The notes beneath the pieces are model-generated. The model was not told where the DNA came from and ran no database searches. It worked only from the letters and a program-made list of their open reading frames with translations. Both the position numbers and the translations under genes were made by a program. This document shows positions 1-14,300 of a DNA stretch of 64,000 nt, piece after piece. Each line of letters begins with the position of its first letter. Position 1 is the stretch's first letter. Source of the DNA: Opisthorchis felineus (lineage: Eukaryota; Platyhelminthes; Trematoda; Opisthorchiida; Opisthorchiidae); NCBI GenBank assembly GCA_004794785.1, contig SJOL01006401.1, forward strand, positions 23,255-87,254. Direction: 5' to 3'.

Positions 1-69
1 CAACGGATTTCTAAAGTAAAACCATTCCATAGAATTTGTTTCACTCCTTTCGGGCTTGAACAGTTCTCG

Positions 70-1455
70 ATGGTTGCGCGCATAGGTGGTATCCGCCCAC
101 GGGTTAGACTCTCCAAACAAACTATGACGATGACCCCAGTAGAAACGGGACTGTTGGCGTCACTTTTCCTTGGTCGCCTTGTAGTGGCTCGTGAAACACT
201 GAGCTGTGAGCAGCAAGCGGGCTTCCGGCCTGGTGGGTTATGCGTTGACAAAATCGTCACACTCCGTTAGATCCTAGAACAACGCCATTCGACACAATTT
301 TAGTAATTTAGGATTTCCAAGGAGCGTGCGCCTCGGTTGACAGGTTCAATCTCCTTACTACACTTGCTCATCATGCAATAACCCGGAAATATGTGAACAT
401 GGTGATTTATTGGTCTTCTTAGACTTTCGGGCGCGTGAGAGCATACGGAGAGCCCCCTAAAAGTTTCTGTACACGAAACGGTGTCCATCAGGGATGCTCA
501 CTATCCATTTCTACTTAAGCTCGTGATCGATGAGATATTTAGACGAACGCTGGAAGGTCCTCAAACCCCACCCTGCTGAAGAAATCCCTATCGATCTGGA
601 ATATGCAGACGATATCGTCCTCGTCTTCGGAGAGGACAAGGCGCAGGTGATTTTGGATGAACTGACCAAAGTCATGCCATCCTTTGGCATGCTGTTTGCA
701 CCCGCAAAGTTTAAGGTCATAGTCGTAGACATGCAGTCACTGAACACACCACTTACAACCCAAGGAGAGGCACTCGAGGTTGTGGAGCGTTTTAAGTATC
801 TTGGAAGTTGCATTAGTTCTGATAGCAATGTGACGCATGAGGCCAGTGCACAAATCTGTAAGGCTCGGATCGCGGTTGCTAATTGGAGACACCTGTAGCG
901 TCAAAGCGGTATATCCCTGAATCTCAAGGGACGTGTGTATCAGGCTACAATATGGGCTGTGTTGTTGCATAGCTGTGAGACTTGGCCTGTTTGAGCAGCA
1001 GAACTGAGAACTCTTCAGATGCCAGACAACCGATGACGCGCAACCATAGCTCGTGTAGCTTGGTGTTGGCAAATCCGTAACGAAGCTATTAGACAGCGAG
1101 TGTTCGGTTGTGCAACAGGGACTTCAATCGATGAATGTGTCCGGCACCAAAAGATGTGGTGGTTTAGTCATGTATTGTGGATACTAGACCATCGGTTGCC
1201 GAAGAGAGTGCTGTTTCCCCGTGCTCAATTCAGAGTGGTGGAAGCAGAGAGGTGGCCATTGACGTGGCAGAGGGGTATGAAAGAGATTTCGAAAAGTCTG
1301 GGTGTTGTCGGTGCGACTCGCCTTCCAGGATGGGGACCGCGTGACCCCCACTGCACCAGGTTGGAGACGCTGCAAGGAATAGCTTCCAACCGATGTCAGT
1401 GGCATTGTTGTTTGTCAGTTTCTACACAGATTGCCTGAAGGAGTGTCTGGAGGTA
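70..1455 (+). pseudogene. Non-LTR retrotransposon family A fragment (reverse transcriptase to 3' end)
   Basis: This is the degraded 3' half of an RTE-like endonuclease/reverse-transcriptase element. Bases 180-290 decode ragged RT sequence (RETLSCEQQAGFRPG). At 530-900 a clean frame carries the palm motif YADD (602-613), with [12 protein letters not shown] after it. At 905-1440 the C-terminal part follows ([41 protein letters not shown]). Stops and frameshifts break it between 270 and 530 and near 900-1100. The same family occurs at 14200-17725 and, inverted, at 44618-45700. It lies downstream of UGDH exon 7, probably in the next intron. Confidence 0.85.
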
Positions 1456-1459
1456 TAGG

Positions 1460-2231
1460 CAACTCGAAATTATGGTGGGCTGCACTAAGTCCCTTCTCCC
1501 TCCACTTTTATTGTTTTCTTCACAATAAGGTTTTCAAATAAGTCAAGGTTGTAAGGCAGCGAAGCATGGATGCTGATGTTGTTGTCTCGAACCGGATGGG
1601 ACAAATTAAATGTTTGTCGCATCAGTGGCTGAAACGATGTTACTGGAACTGTCGCAATAACACGTGAATGCAGCAGCAACAGCGACAGAAAGTAAAGCAG
1701 CATTATCAGCAAGGTTTTTGGAACACCATCAGACAGAGCACTTATAGTCACTCACAGCACAGATCACCGCCAGATTACATTATTTACAGCCGAAATCTCG
1801 GAACTAAAGCTGAAGGGGGCTCGATCAATCAGTACTCACGAATCCGATTACGACCTCTACCGTGGTTTTATGGAGTCCTAACAGACCGACTTTAGTTTTT
1901 GCAGGCCGAATGTACCATATTCTTACATCTATGTGCCAAAATCGTTTAAACACATTTTTCATTCGAACATGCTAACGGTTACGTTGTCGGCCATCGGCCG
2001 CTTGAGTTCACAGCGGCCACATGTCAATCGGATGCATCAAAGTTTCTGAGCTGTTGTAAGCTGGAAAATGACTTTGTCGAATACATTTTACGCAGAGACG
2101 GGGAAAACTGTGCGCGATGACAGCCGTTTGAAGCTAGTGCATGATGACCAAGCCTGGATGTAAAAATTGCCACGCAACAAGTGAACAACAATCCAAGCAA
2201 CGAGGGTTGACAACAAAAAAGAGAAACCTAC
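1460..2231. other. Non-coding, part of the intron after UGDH exon 7
   Basis: No motif, repeat or coding pattern is recognised here apart from short chance frames. Confidence 0.5.
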
Positions 2232-2359
2232 CAACGTCTGCATGTTGCAAGGACAGCAGGTCGGTTCTGATTTGGTGTGGCAGTGCTTTGGGATCATAAA
2301 TTGCTACTATGGCCCTTTCCTCAAGCAGCGAATTGCACACAAGTATAGCTTGACTTTCC
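2232..2359 (-). CDS. UGDH: UGDH exon 7
   Basis: One base completing the Arg codon, then 42 codons [16 protein letters not shown] to LLSLQHADV, then one base. DTR|ESQ matches the DTRES of animal UGDH, and [13 protein letters not shown] matches HIYDPKVPREQI. The acceptor is ttttactcag|GG and the donor is GTTG|gtaggt (phase 1). No later exon (family motif VICTEWD..F) is visible between here and base 1. Confidence 0.9.
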
Positions 2360-5300
2360 CTGAGTAAAAAGAAAGAAAGAAAAGCGCTGGTATCATCATT
2401 GAAGTAAAGATGACGAGTTTGGAAAAAACCTATCTCTAAGGTTGCAGGTTGGAGTTGAGTGCGAAATACCTAAGTGTACTAATGATTCCAGTTGTGTTCT
2501 CCTGGGAGGTCCTTAGCAGTCTATGAACATTTGAGGTGACAGGAGTTTTTTTCTTGGACGGATGAGGCCTGTGAAGATGGTTTCTAAAATGGGAGGCGAA
2601 TTGGATAAATTAACTCCTCCAACGAAGCAACAAATTTCGCGGTACCGATTTTTTTCGCGCATCCCATCGGGGAAACCCATCTGAATTATATACCCATGTT
2701 TCAGAAATGGTAGCTTCAAATCCCAAGAAGAAACATTGAAAGCACAGAGTCCTCACCATTGATTTAGGGTATATAAGTTGCGTGTGACATCACATCCGAT
2801 GGCGTATGCATTGGTTACACTTAAGCATGATGCCAATGGGTGGATCTTAACCTGCCTAGATTGGTAGCTTATCCTACGATATACGTACAGCAACAGTTGA
2901 AACATTTCACGTATCAAAAACCTGGACGAGGTAGTGAAGCTAGCAAGATAGCAGACGAGAAAAGCTGACGATCGGTTGACAGGTTTATCAAACCGATGCA
3001 CGGGCGTTTGGCCATTCAGGATAACTAACGACATGGATCAATGGTTGTGATCAAAGCAAAACACCTATCATTCTCACACAGAAGTTGATCTGGATAATTA
3101 CAAGTACCTGAAGTGCACTGGAGTTTCTGTTACAAGAAAGCATGTCCATTTCGAGAGGTTATTTCCTCAGGAGACAATAGTGTATTTTGTTCAATGCTGA
3201 TGACGAAGGACACCTAGCGGCAAATCGTTTAATCATATCCAACGGGCCTGTATATCCAAACAATACCGAACAGAGCTAGCAGAAAACCTGTTAAAGAATG
3301 GCGCAATGCATTTGAGTATATTAACCGAGCTCTCCGACACAGCCGAACGAGCCTTAGGTATCATCACGATAACCAGCTCTGAATAATGCCAGAAAACCAC
3401 CACTCCTAATATTCCAATACTAGAAGTCCAAGGTATGACATAGAACGTTGATGGATGGCAAATACGAAGGGGGTTTTCGCAACGAGTAACTATAGCACGT
3501 TTCGTCCACGAATTTGACCAACCGGCGCAAAGAAAACTCAAACCATCTCGGAGGAAAACGTGGAACAGCAGTGCAACCGTGGGGGCCCCATTGTACGTGA
3601 TACACGAACACTCAGAAGAACAATTTAGATGGCCCCCTCCTACACCAATTTTAGCAGAAATCAGCGAACAGGAATGGAGTGTGGACAGTGTCCAACTGTG
3701 ACGAGACATCTGGCTCGAACTGTTTGAACCCCCATCCCTTAAAGGAGTTGGCGAAGCACGGACACGCATTAACGCTTATCGATAAATAACATTTGAGATA
3801 CAACTGAATCTCTCGTTCAATATATTCTTCAACTGAATGTGCTGTACAGTCACCTCATGCTTCAGATGGCACAGTACTCGAGACATTGCACTACTCATTC
3901 TCGACACAACAGGCTACTCTTAAGGTTGCCGAAAACTCTTCGAAAGCCTACTACAGGTTTAATTCTTCTTAGGATTCGTCTAGGCCCCTGACCGTCCTGA
4001 ATCGTATAAACGACCCCTTGATGGTCGACAACGACAAAAAGTCCCTGCCACCGATTGCACAGATTCCGTGATCCGAGTTCACACCTTCCAGGATTCGGGT
4101 GATATTTCCGCTTGCCCTTCGTGCCCATGGAGAATAGTCGGGTCTTCCTACCTGCCGCCTTCCGTTTAATCAATTTCTGAACAGCTATCCTCCTCTCCTC
4201 CTAGCTCTTCAAAAATTAGGCGTGTAGTCGGCCACAACCCGATCTCCTGATCAACCGGGAGGCGTAGATGTCGGCCGTAAATTAACGTGAATGGAGAATT
4301 TCCTGTGTTTCACCGGATCGACGCATGGTGTGCTAACAAGACTACCGGCAGGTCCACATCCCAATCACCTTTGGCCACCAGCCATTCCTTGAAACTCCTG
4401 TTGGTGTGTTCCCTTAGGCCATTTGTTTCATGATGGTAGGGTGATGCCTTTAGCCGCAAGATACTCTTAGGAGGACTGCCTCAAAACGAACAAATCCATT
4501 TTGCTAACAATTTATCTTGTAAACTGAAACCCTGTTTTCTTCATTTCAGCCTTACATTGATACTCTATCAGACTGTTCGCTCTTTTTATATTCTGGTTCA
4601 CTTGAATCCATATCACGGAATGCTTCGGTTATTTCCACTGCAACTTCCTCTAGGTCGTTTGTCTTCTCGCTTCCGGTGTAAATGACAAGTCTGATTGATA
4701 CATCAGTAGAGACCATAACAACTGGCGATGGGAGCCCAACGCGAACGCAGACATGTTCGTTTCAACAATCCATCAACAGCAACAAACGCAGTTCAAATAG
4801 TCGCAATAGCGACTTATCCGTTCTCTAACTCAAGTTATCAGTCTTCAGATATCAGTTTTATCTCAAAGTAGCCGTTCATAATCCTTCGCCGATTCGATCG
4901 CAGCAACTGTTACCGAATTTCTCTACGAAAGAGCATATGGTCTTATTAGTGCACTGTTGATGATAGCCATAATATAATTCAGAAGGTAAATGCACTAATA
5001 ACAGTCTTTACTATGGTTGACAGTGGTGAGTTGCAACACGTATAAAAAATAAATGCAATGCAAAATGTGGAGCAAGTCAAAAAGGGGAAATTATCGTTTG
5101 TGAGAGTCCCTTGGTGAAAGTCCGGACGGCGGGAACGTGTTTTCTTCGCAGCATATCTGCTACACGTGTTCCATAATTGTCCGTCGACTTGAGGAGTGTG
5201 GTTGACTTCCTGCTCCCTGCGCGAGCGCGAGTTGTGTATGGGACTGTGTTCGGTTTCGCTATATGTAGGTACGTTTGTGTGTGCGTGGGTGTCAGCACAT

Positions 5301-8300
5301 GACTTGTTGCTACGCTTACTAGACGGTACAGACAGTCAGTGTCAGATGCGTCACCCTTGTGCGACGTAGTTTGTGACCGTAGAAAAAGGACGAGTCTCAT
5401 GATCGGGTTGGTGACTGAGTTGTGTAGTGAAGTACGCGACGCACTTGAGTGTAGGAAAAAAGACGAGCTTCGTGAACTAGCGAGCGGCGGTGAGCTGTAC
5501 AGTTAAGTGTGTGGGTGAAGGGGTAGCTACAGTCTCATATTCGATTCACGGTACAGCTGTTGGGAAGGTAATTTCCAGAATGAGTTTACTGACAAAGGTG
5601 GTGCGTGGGAATCCCGTTTCTTTGTCCGAAAACGTTCGGATTCGAGCACGACTGGTTCACGAACTTCATTCTCCCCAAACGTCCAAAGGATTTTAACTTT
5701 GCAAAAACAGTGGAACAACTCCGTGAAATTTTTGGTGAGCAGCATTCACTTTTTAACGTTCGATACAATTGTTTCAAATTGGCCGAGCGCGATGCCGATG
5801 ATTACTGACTTATTGACTGGCAAGTTAGCCTGTAATGTATCCTTCAACAATGTGCATTTCTCAGAAAATTGCCCTAATTCGAACCTTCTTGGACTTGATT
5901 GGATTTAGAAACTTGATCTTTTCAATGTACCTTTATCATCTGTGTGCGGTGCTTTGAAATCACCATCCTCATCAGACATTGCAGAACACTACTAAAGCAC
6001 TCAAGACAAAATTCGGCGATGTCTTCCAACATGGCCTTGGATGCTGTACCAAAAACAAGGCAAGCCTCAAGCTCCAACCCGATGCCATTGATCAGGGTGA
6101 AAGATTATCAAGACTCATGTATTATCAAAGTCAACAACCCGAGGATGCTGTTGCGCCTTAATAACGGTGAATCCAGAAGTAAACGCGATGCTAACTGCTA
6201 CAATCCATGCACTTTCAATTACTTCTGTCATGGTTCGCGACACCACTGCTCGTGATCCGTTACTCCAAAAGGTAATCCATTTCTACCGCACACACTGGCC
6301 TCCAGTATGTTCCGATAAACAGCTTCAACCGTCCTACCAACGCCGATCCTCACTTTCCAAGGTCGATGGTTGCGTACTCTTCGCAGAACGGGTGATTGTG
6401 CCTACAGTAAGTGACCTGCAGTATTTAGCATCAATCATGTTACTGCAAATGGTACCATTTTGGAGTTCCGGATATCAGTCTCTGACAACGGCAGTGCATT
6501 CACGTCCGCTCAATTTTCTGCTTTCTGTCAACTGCTGTCAAATTGCCAAGTGGGAAGATTTGTGGGCACTTTCAAACACGCACTCTTAAAACTCAAAGCG
6601 GAGGGGACCTCACCAGAAATCATCGAGACATTTCTCCTGAGTTACATGGCGACACCAAATGTTAACGCTCCAAATGGTAAGTTCCCGGCGGAGGTACTTA
6701 TGAACCGGAAGATCCGTTTACCCGTTGACGTCCTCCGTCCAACACCACATTCGCCAACCGGTAGAAACACAAATATGGAAGTTCAGTTCAACCGACATCA
6801 CGGTGCTGTAAATAACATTTATACCTGGCCAATCTGTGTTAGCAAAAGACTATCGTGGTGGTATTGAAAAGTGGACACAAGGTATGATTGTGTGTTGTTT
6901 ATGAGGTAAACGTAGGCTCCTCCATCTGGGTCTGTTATGCCAATCAGCTACGCTCTTCCACTCTTCCAGCAACAGTTACACTTGATCCTTGTTTTCCACA
7001 CGGGATTATTCTCGATATATTTGAATGACCTCGAAAGCCTGAATCTCCCAAGCCGATGATTGAACCAGAAATTTCAAAACGTTGCGCACTTAGAAGAGGG
7101 ACGGATCGAATATGAAAGCCCGTCATACCAATGCAACTTAAACCACAACAGCAGTCTTACGATCAACTACTTCAAAGAGGAGTTGCTAGGAGGACTGCCT
7201 CCAAACGAACAAATCCATTTTTGCTGACAATTTATCTTGTAGACTGAAATCTTGCTTTCCACAGTTCAGCCTTCCATTTATATCCTATTGGGCTGTTCGC
7301 TCTTTTTATATTCTGGTGCATTTGAATCCATATCACGGAATGCATCGGTTGTTTCCAGTACAAACTCCTCAAGGTCGTTTGTGTTCTTGATTTCGGTGTA
7401 ACTGATGCATCAGTAGAGACCATAACATATAGTAAACAACTCCTAAACCTTTCACTCTTCGAGCACGGTAACTGACCCGTTAGGGCCACCTTTGGTGTCT
7501 CGTAGTTCGCCACAGTTTGGTGCATCTAGCACTTTAAGTACGACGCGATGTTCATGTGTTGAATACACGCTATGCATTCTGGTGGCTCTTTTGACGAAAA
7601 TTCTAGCTTTGAAGGTTCGGACCGAGAAGTGAACTGAGGCATTACCGTTATCACAGAGATATAGTTCAATCGCGTAGTCAGTGGCTCCAAGGCACCAACA
7701 CCATCACCTTGAATGTGAAGCCGCCTCGACTGCATCAGGTGAAATCGAACGGCTCAAATTCAATGCACTTCAGTGCCATTGCCTGTAATGCCTGTTTGTC
7801 CTCCCGGTTTTCCTTACCACCTCCGATGAACGAAACGGTGAATAACAGCTTCAAACAACACATCTTAGTAAGAGTTGGACAGCTGGGAAAGTGAACCGAA
7901 ATAAGATAACGTGCTCCGCGAAAATTAAATTTCATTCAGGAGGCACCACTGCGTCTGATATATTTAACCAAAAACGAAACTGACCACCATTTCAGAAGGG
8001 CTTGGTAAACAATAGATAGTTTTTAACTGAGCAACGTTTCGCTTTTGACACAAAGTCTTCATCAGGCCAAGTGAGCAGGTGACGAAGTTGGGCAGGTTTT
8101 AAGGCAGACGGAGAACCAAACAGTAAGGCTTCTTCAGATTAGCAAACTAGATCAGTGTTGAATGTCAGTCCAAGGGTCTTGTCGGTTAGTGTGGTTGTCT
8201 GAATCTCACAGTTGATGGGTTGGGGGGGGGGAATTCAACTTAGTTTTGATCGGGTTTGGTTCTTTAATCTTCCGGCTCAAAGTGTTTCAATTGGTGATTC

Positions 8301-11300
8301 ACCGTGGTTGCCACTGGTAGATTTTGTTGGTCTGCGTTCGCTTGTAAGCGCTAAGACAATTTAGTTGGTCGTTAACTCAATGACCTTGTCTCGTTTCTAT
8401 GGTAGATTTTGAACGAAAAGCCTCAGCGGGTTCCCGTACCCGCCCGAGATATTCTGGCGTTATGTCGTCGTGATGAAACGCGACAAGGTCAGTGAGTTTT
8501 ACAACTATCTGGATGAACTGAGTCTACACATCGAATTTAGTATGGAAATACAGTCAACCTGGGGTACACTGGCCTTTTTGGACTGCATGACACATAAAGT
8601 CGGGGGAAACTAAAGACAACAGTGCACGACAAGCCAACTGACACTGAGGCAGTTTTGAACTACTCGTCTGCCCATGCGAATTCGGTATTCGCTAGTATTG
8701 CCTCATCAACGTTTAGGCGTTTAAGAGCCCTGTGCACAGAAGAAGTTTATGGGACAACGGCCCAAAATGAAGTATAGAAAAAACTTCGAGGTAGTGGATA
8801 TCCAGCTAGTCTGATCAGGCGTCAAGTGCGAAGGGTGTTGGTACCGGTAGCGAAACCCAACAGGGAATGGTTTGGGACTGCTGTTATTCCATATAAACCA
8901 GGGAAATCGGAGACCATTCGAAGGATTCTAAACACGGCTAACATAAGAGTAGCTTCCCAGAGGGGAAACAATGCGCTCTGCACTGGTGCAATTGAAGGAT
9001 CGCCTCCCGGCAAACAGAACCAGGGACTGTGTCTACAAAGTGCAACGACTGCACTAAGGTCTACATAGAACAGACGGCTAGGGAACTTCACACCAGAATC
9101 GGAGAGCACAGGAGAAAAATAAACCGGCCGCCGAGAAACGCAGATGAATATAAAGGGTTACTGAAAGCGTTAAAGAACCAAAACCGATCAAAAATAATCT
9201 GAAATCCTCCCAACCCATCAACTGTGAGATTCAGGCAACCACACTAACCGAAAAGACCCTATGACTGACATTCAACACTGATCTAGTTTGCTAATCTGAA
9301 GAAGTCTTACTGATTGGTTCTCCGTCTGCTTTAAAACCTGCCCAACTTCGTCACCTGCTCACTTGGTCTGATGAAGACTTTGTGTCAAAAGCGAAACGTT
9401 GCTCAGTTAAAAACTGTCGATTGTTTACCAAGTCCTTCTGGAACGATGACTTCTCAATCGGTTCCAAACTTTTTCCTATTGATTGGAAACTGAACACCGT
9501 TCACCGTTTTTTACTGAAATAAAATGTTACGAACGTGTCCTTGATAGCTTAAAGATTTTCGAATATTTCTGTTTAAATGCAGTCGGAATGAAATTCGACC
9601 CTTCATTTCCCTTAATAATGCAGGTTGAATCAACGATAAACTGAACAGAAAACAGCAGAGGACAGCATAGGACAGCATCACCAAACTTAGCTAGAAAGAT
9701 CCTCATGTTACAGGTGTACCTGTTGGAAAGTCCTACAGCTGGTCAATAAGGCATGGAGGAAAGCGCTGAACATCCCAGGCTGGTGATGATCAGACTCCGG
9801 AAACGTGTGTCGAACAGTGCGGAAGGAGAAGACATACAAGCCACTGACCTTGTATCGTGTGTGTCCGCCTTGAACGAGAAACCGAAAATTGCTATTCGTT
9901 TACCGGTCAAGGTGTTGTTGAACTTGGAAATGATTTGACGACAGAATCGGCTGTGTTGGAATTCATTCATTTGTAGGACGGAATACCAGTAAGAAGCGAC
10001 CTCATTAAGATTGAGACATTCGCTTATGTAGACCTGGAATAGAAAACGATGAAGTGGAGTGTTGGTACTGAGAGAAACGAGCACTGCTACACTAATAACA
10101 AAACTCAAAAGGAGCGTTAACAAGAGTGGGCAGTAATCAAAGCAGCAAGGACCAGATGACACAGCCAATACCGTTTTGTCAGCTTTCAGTTAACGAAACG
10201 GAACATGCACACCTGCACTCAGAGAGAGGTTGGGTGTGAAGCTGTAAAAAAAAATCGTTCAGCTGTAGCACCCTTTCGGTGCCTATCTGCCATGCCACTC
10301 GAGGGAAGCACGAGGACTGGGATACTGCCAGGTTGCCCAAGCCTAGACAGGGCAAGTCGAGACGCAGAGATCGGGTTAGAACCACGGACCTTCCGGTCAG
10401 TAAATTAGCGCTCTAACCACTTGAGCCATCTCGCTGTACTGTCCGTTGCAACAGTGAGTAGAATTTCATTCCCTGACAACTAGCATCCCAATACGTACAA
10501 CCGATGCCATCTTTCTTAGAGAAAGGACGGGTTAAAAAATGTCAACCTCGAAAAAGGCGCAAGGCGGTCACCCAACAACTGACCAGGTCAGCTGTTACGG
10601 TCGAACTGTCAAGAGTCTGATTCTGCTTAAAAACTACTGCGCATAGCAGTACTACTCGGTGTCATTCTCATGTCTTAATCCCTGCAACTTAGGGCTACGT
10701 CAGCCAACCTGCCACTTGGGGATAGGGAACTTTGGATGGGTTACGCATATTAAGCCGCTTATTTTAGGTTTTAACAAGCGGATGAGTCAGTGTCCCACAA
10801 CGAACCCAAAGAGAAAATGTATCTACTCTAATTGGGAACTTGGAACGTGAGGACACCTCTGAAATGGAATAAATAGGACAGATTTGAAAGATCAAGCTCG
10901 TCGTTGCGGATGAACTCCAGCGTTACAGAATGGGCTACGTGGCACACAGTAGAACCCCGCAGAATAATCAAAGGGAGAGGAAGATGGTTATGATTGGACC
11001 TGTTGAAAGCAGTCGTCGGTTTATAGTGAAAAAAGTTATCTATTGGGCAAAATGCCATTCTCGGTCACAAACAAACTGCTTCCCTGGTTAAAAAATTCCA
11101 CAACACTTATTCTTATCCGCCAGAATACTGCCACTATTATGAATAACAAGTTATCTCAGGCAGCTAATACACTAGTCATGAAATGCTTAACAGAATGGAA
11201 CACTCAGCGTTTAAAAGAAACTGTCTTTCACATAATGTGCGGAACACTTTCAACAGGGCTAACATGTGTGCAGTGAAGTGGCTCCTTAATGAATTACCAA

Positions 11301-14300
11301 TTTTTGAACAACACTCGGGTTTGTGGGTTAGCAGTGTTGTCGTAACAACCTCGGTTACGGGGTATGTGAGGCATCAGTAGTCGTATGCTACCATTGGCTA
11401 CCATTTTCTTTCGTTGGTCAGCTCTTTTCAGTCGGCAACATAAATCACCACAAAAAACAAAAGCTTCAAAGCCTGTTGCGGTTTTTGGAAATCATGTCAG
11501 CACCATATCAGTCAATCGGGAACATCGAACCAGTAAACTTAGTCGGGTCGGCAACCGCCGCCTCCCTGGATGGGGACCCCGGGACTCAATTCACCAATGG
11601 TTAATGACATTGGCAGAAATGGCCCAATCGTGCAGTCAATGACGCTCGTGCATCAAAGCTATCGCCTTCGATGCGTAGCTACCCAAATTCCGAACTAACC
11701 AGAAGTGCCATCGCCTCCAAGGCTTGACTGTATTTCCCACACTCTCCCGTTTCCCGGTGATCGAAACTGTAGCAGCTGGAACCAATGTGCCTATGGTGCA
11801 CGGTTTATAGCTGATAAATTGAACTGAATTGAACCACACGTCACTGCTTCTTACATTCTACTGTGCAGAACCACAGAAATCCATTCGGGTTGCACATCAG
11901 GTGGAGCGAAGAGTCCGGAAACTCCCTCACTGTCATTTCGCAGGACATTTATAGACAATATCTTAACTTGGATGCATTTGTCATAGGATTGGATGCTACG
12001 CGGTGGCGTCTTCATTCTGCGTTGTTCCAACAACCCATTCCTGCTAATATGCTATATCTCTGAAGTATGCTTGTAGGACTGACATAAGTACGTGGGAACA
12101 GCGTTTTGTGACGGGTTCAGTTTCCTGTGGATCATCCATTCAGAAAACCCAATCTCCGCGTGAGATTATGCTAACCTTTACCCAAACTTAGCGGCTGCAC
12201 TCCTGCAGGTAAACCTATCTGATAAGCATCGCTCGTATATCATTTATGAACCTTTAGCGCTTTTCCGGAGGCCAACTGAACGTGTATTTGTGAGGCTACG
12301 GGCTTAAATGAGGTTAGTGGTCCAAAAATGAGTCCTTCGACTGAGTGGCTTTATTGTAATTTTGTACCGTGGAACACGCCTCCTACGACAAATCAGGTCT
12401 ATGACTTTCTGTCTGTGAGCTAAAAGTATATCATGGTAAAAAATTCACAATACAAATTTGACGAAAATTTGGAAAAGTATAGTAACTTTATCCGCTGACA
12501 CCAAAATACATATTCATATATTCATATGCGGAGAGTGGACGTTCAGGAGGAACATGATTGTTCTACTTAACTCAGTGCAAGGACATGCGAATACGTTGAA
12601 CTTCTTATGTGAAGACACCGTTTAGTGGAGTCAAGACAGACAAAACCTGGTTCTTTTCATAATCGGATCATCTGATGAAAAATACCTTTGATGAACTTAA
12701 GTGTAGCAACCGTGTAGTCAAAGATTTCTTGCATGCGTTAAAGGATCGTACCCACTAACTTATTTAACGTCCATACTTGACCCAAATGTGATGGAAGACT
12801 ACAACAGTAATGGTATACAAACTAGACAATCCAGCTAGTCTGAAGACTGTGAGAAAATGATGCCATGTTGTTGATCCGTCAAAATAAAGGTGAGCAATAC
12901 GGAGACAGTTTAACCAACGCAACTATTTCAGCAGCCCTTTGGAAAATGATCTTCAGGTGCCTGTTACACTGCTTCAATGAGACTGATTGAGTATGGTCAA
13001 GTCCATTTGGAGAGAACGATTTTAATTATCGCCCACCCTCCGCCCTAAATTAGGTAACTGCTTCATTCAGATCACGTTTTAAGCAATCGAGTTTTGCATT
13101 AGATCTTCGTAGAAAGCTACAAAAACTTACCAAATTTAGTATATCCTTGCGGAAACAACTTCCACCGAAGCCGAGACTGGCTTTGAGAAAATGCGGGCCG
13201 ATTCGGCTATCTGATCCGATCGCTCGAGCCACATCTCGGATGTCAGCCCCAGTCTTTTCGCATATGGCAGAAATCGCGTTGATACTGCTAATGCGCTGGG
13301 CAAGAAACGCATTGGCAGCCTACGGTAGACAAGAATGGGGTGTTTGCTAGATATATACAATGAACACCATCAATATCATTGGTAGTTAGGATAAACAACT
13401 GGAGTGCACTGGGTTAAGAGAACACCGAATGAGGGTACCAAAGTACACGCACGTCCTATGACCATTCAGAATGACTCACCGGGGTCCTGAGTTTAATACG
13501 ATGACGTTTAATGATCATTTTATTTGAAAATGAGGTTGTTTTACTTCAATATGGAACTTCATGAATACCATGGATCGCAACTGCCGACACTTGACCATAG
13601 GCAGCGAGATCCGCAGGATATATAATCCAGTTTTGTTCCTAGCGGTGGACATTGAAGACAGATTGTTCACCTCTTAACTGGCTTCAATGAGCCATACCTT
13701 CAAACTCAACAAGTAGTTCTGTTCTGGCAATCAGTGGGAAGCACATTCTCAAAGGATTATAAAATGCGCAAGATGACCAGAAATTGGTGGAAACCACATA
13801 TTTCCCATGGTTAATGCCCATAGTTGCAATACTTGTAGACTAAGGATAATGCTCTACGGAGAATATAGTTGAAAAATTCAGATGCTCCACTGAGTATAGA
13901 CGGAATCAAGAGCCAATGGGGTGTTACTCGCTCGAAGATCATCGTCCACAGGATAATCAGAATGTACAAATTCGCAGTGTAATGACCTGAGGAACTGCCA
14001 GCTACAAGAGGTGACAAGCGTACGCCAACAGAGAACATAGAAGAAAAAGAAGAAAAATAGAGGACGTCAATAAAAGTGTAAACCTGGATGAATCGGATGC
14101 ACCACTGGTAAGACACAAAAACAACCCGTTTTTGTTTGTCTAATTGGTGAAGTGACACGGCGAACTCCGGAAGGTCTCTAAAATCCTCGTGTTTAGGTCC
14201 CTCCAAGCAAGAACCTTATCGACCTCGAATATATAGACATTGTGTTGGGCGGAATCCCGCACCGAAACCACATTACCACTCGCGGTTTGGCGCTCCTATG

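Larger units (their letters stand above)
4468..7427 (+). mobile_element. Gypsy (K02A2.6-like) LTR retrotransposon, internally deleted
   Basis: Two diverged direct repeats (4468-4720 and 7187-7427), both starting taggaggactgcctc and ending in cataaca, flank about 2.5 kb of gypsy pieces in order. A gag-like segment (5605-5805, [19 protein letters not shown]) is followed by a stretch ending LLGLDWI, an RT N-terminal segment ([17 protein letters not shown], about 6010), the integrase zinc-finger region (6240-6400) and core fragments [15 protein letters not shown] and [11 protein letters not shown] (6465-6590). The C-terminus lies at 6600-6960. Most of the RT and RNase H and the middle of the integrase are missing. 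Frames change repeatedly, so it is dead. No target-site duplication is visible. Confidence 0.8.
7990..9445 (+). mobile_element. Penelope-like element with inverted terminal arms
   Basis: A degraded Penelope-type coding region (8440-9135) lies between two long inverted repeats (7995-8290 and 9150-9443). Inverted flanking repeats are a known arrangement of Penelope-like elements, which encode an RT and a GIY-YIG endonuclease. Both arms carry a hammerhead-like CTGATGA...GAAAC core. A second, worse copy lies at 46440-47130. No target-site duplication was found. Confidence 0.82.

Noticed and set aside
3233..3769. 178-codon minus-strand frame
   Set aside because: It has no recognisable motif, and the opposite strand has comparable open stretches. 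Length alone is not enough in a repeat-rich intron.
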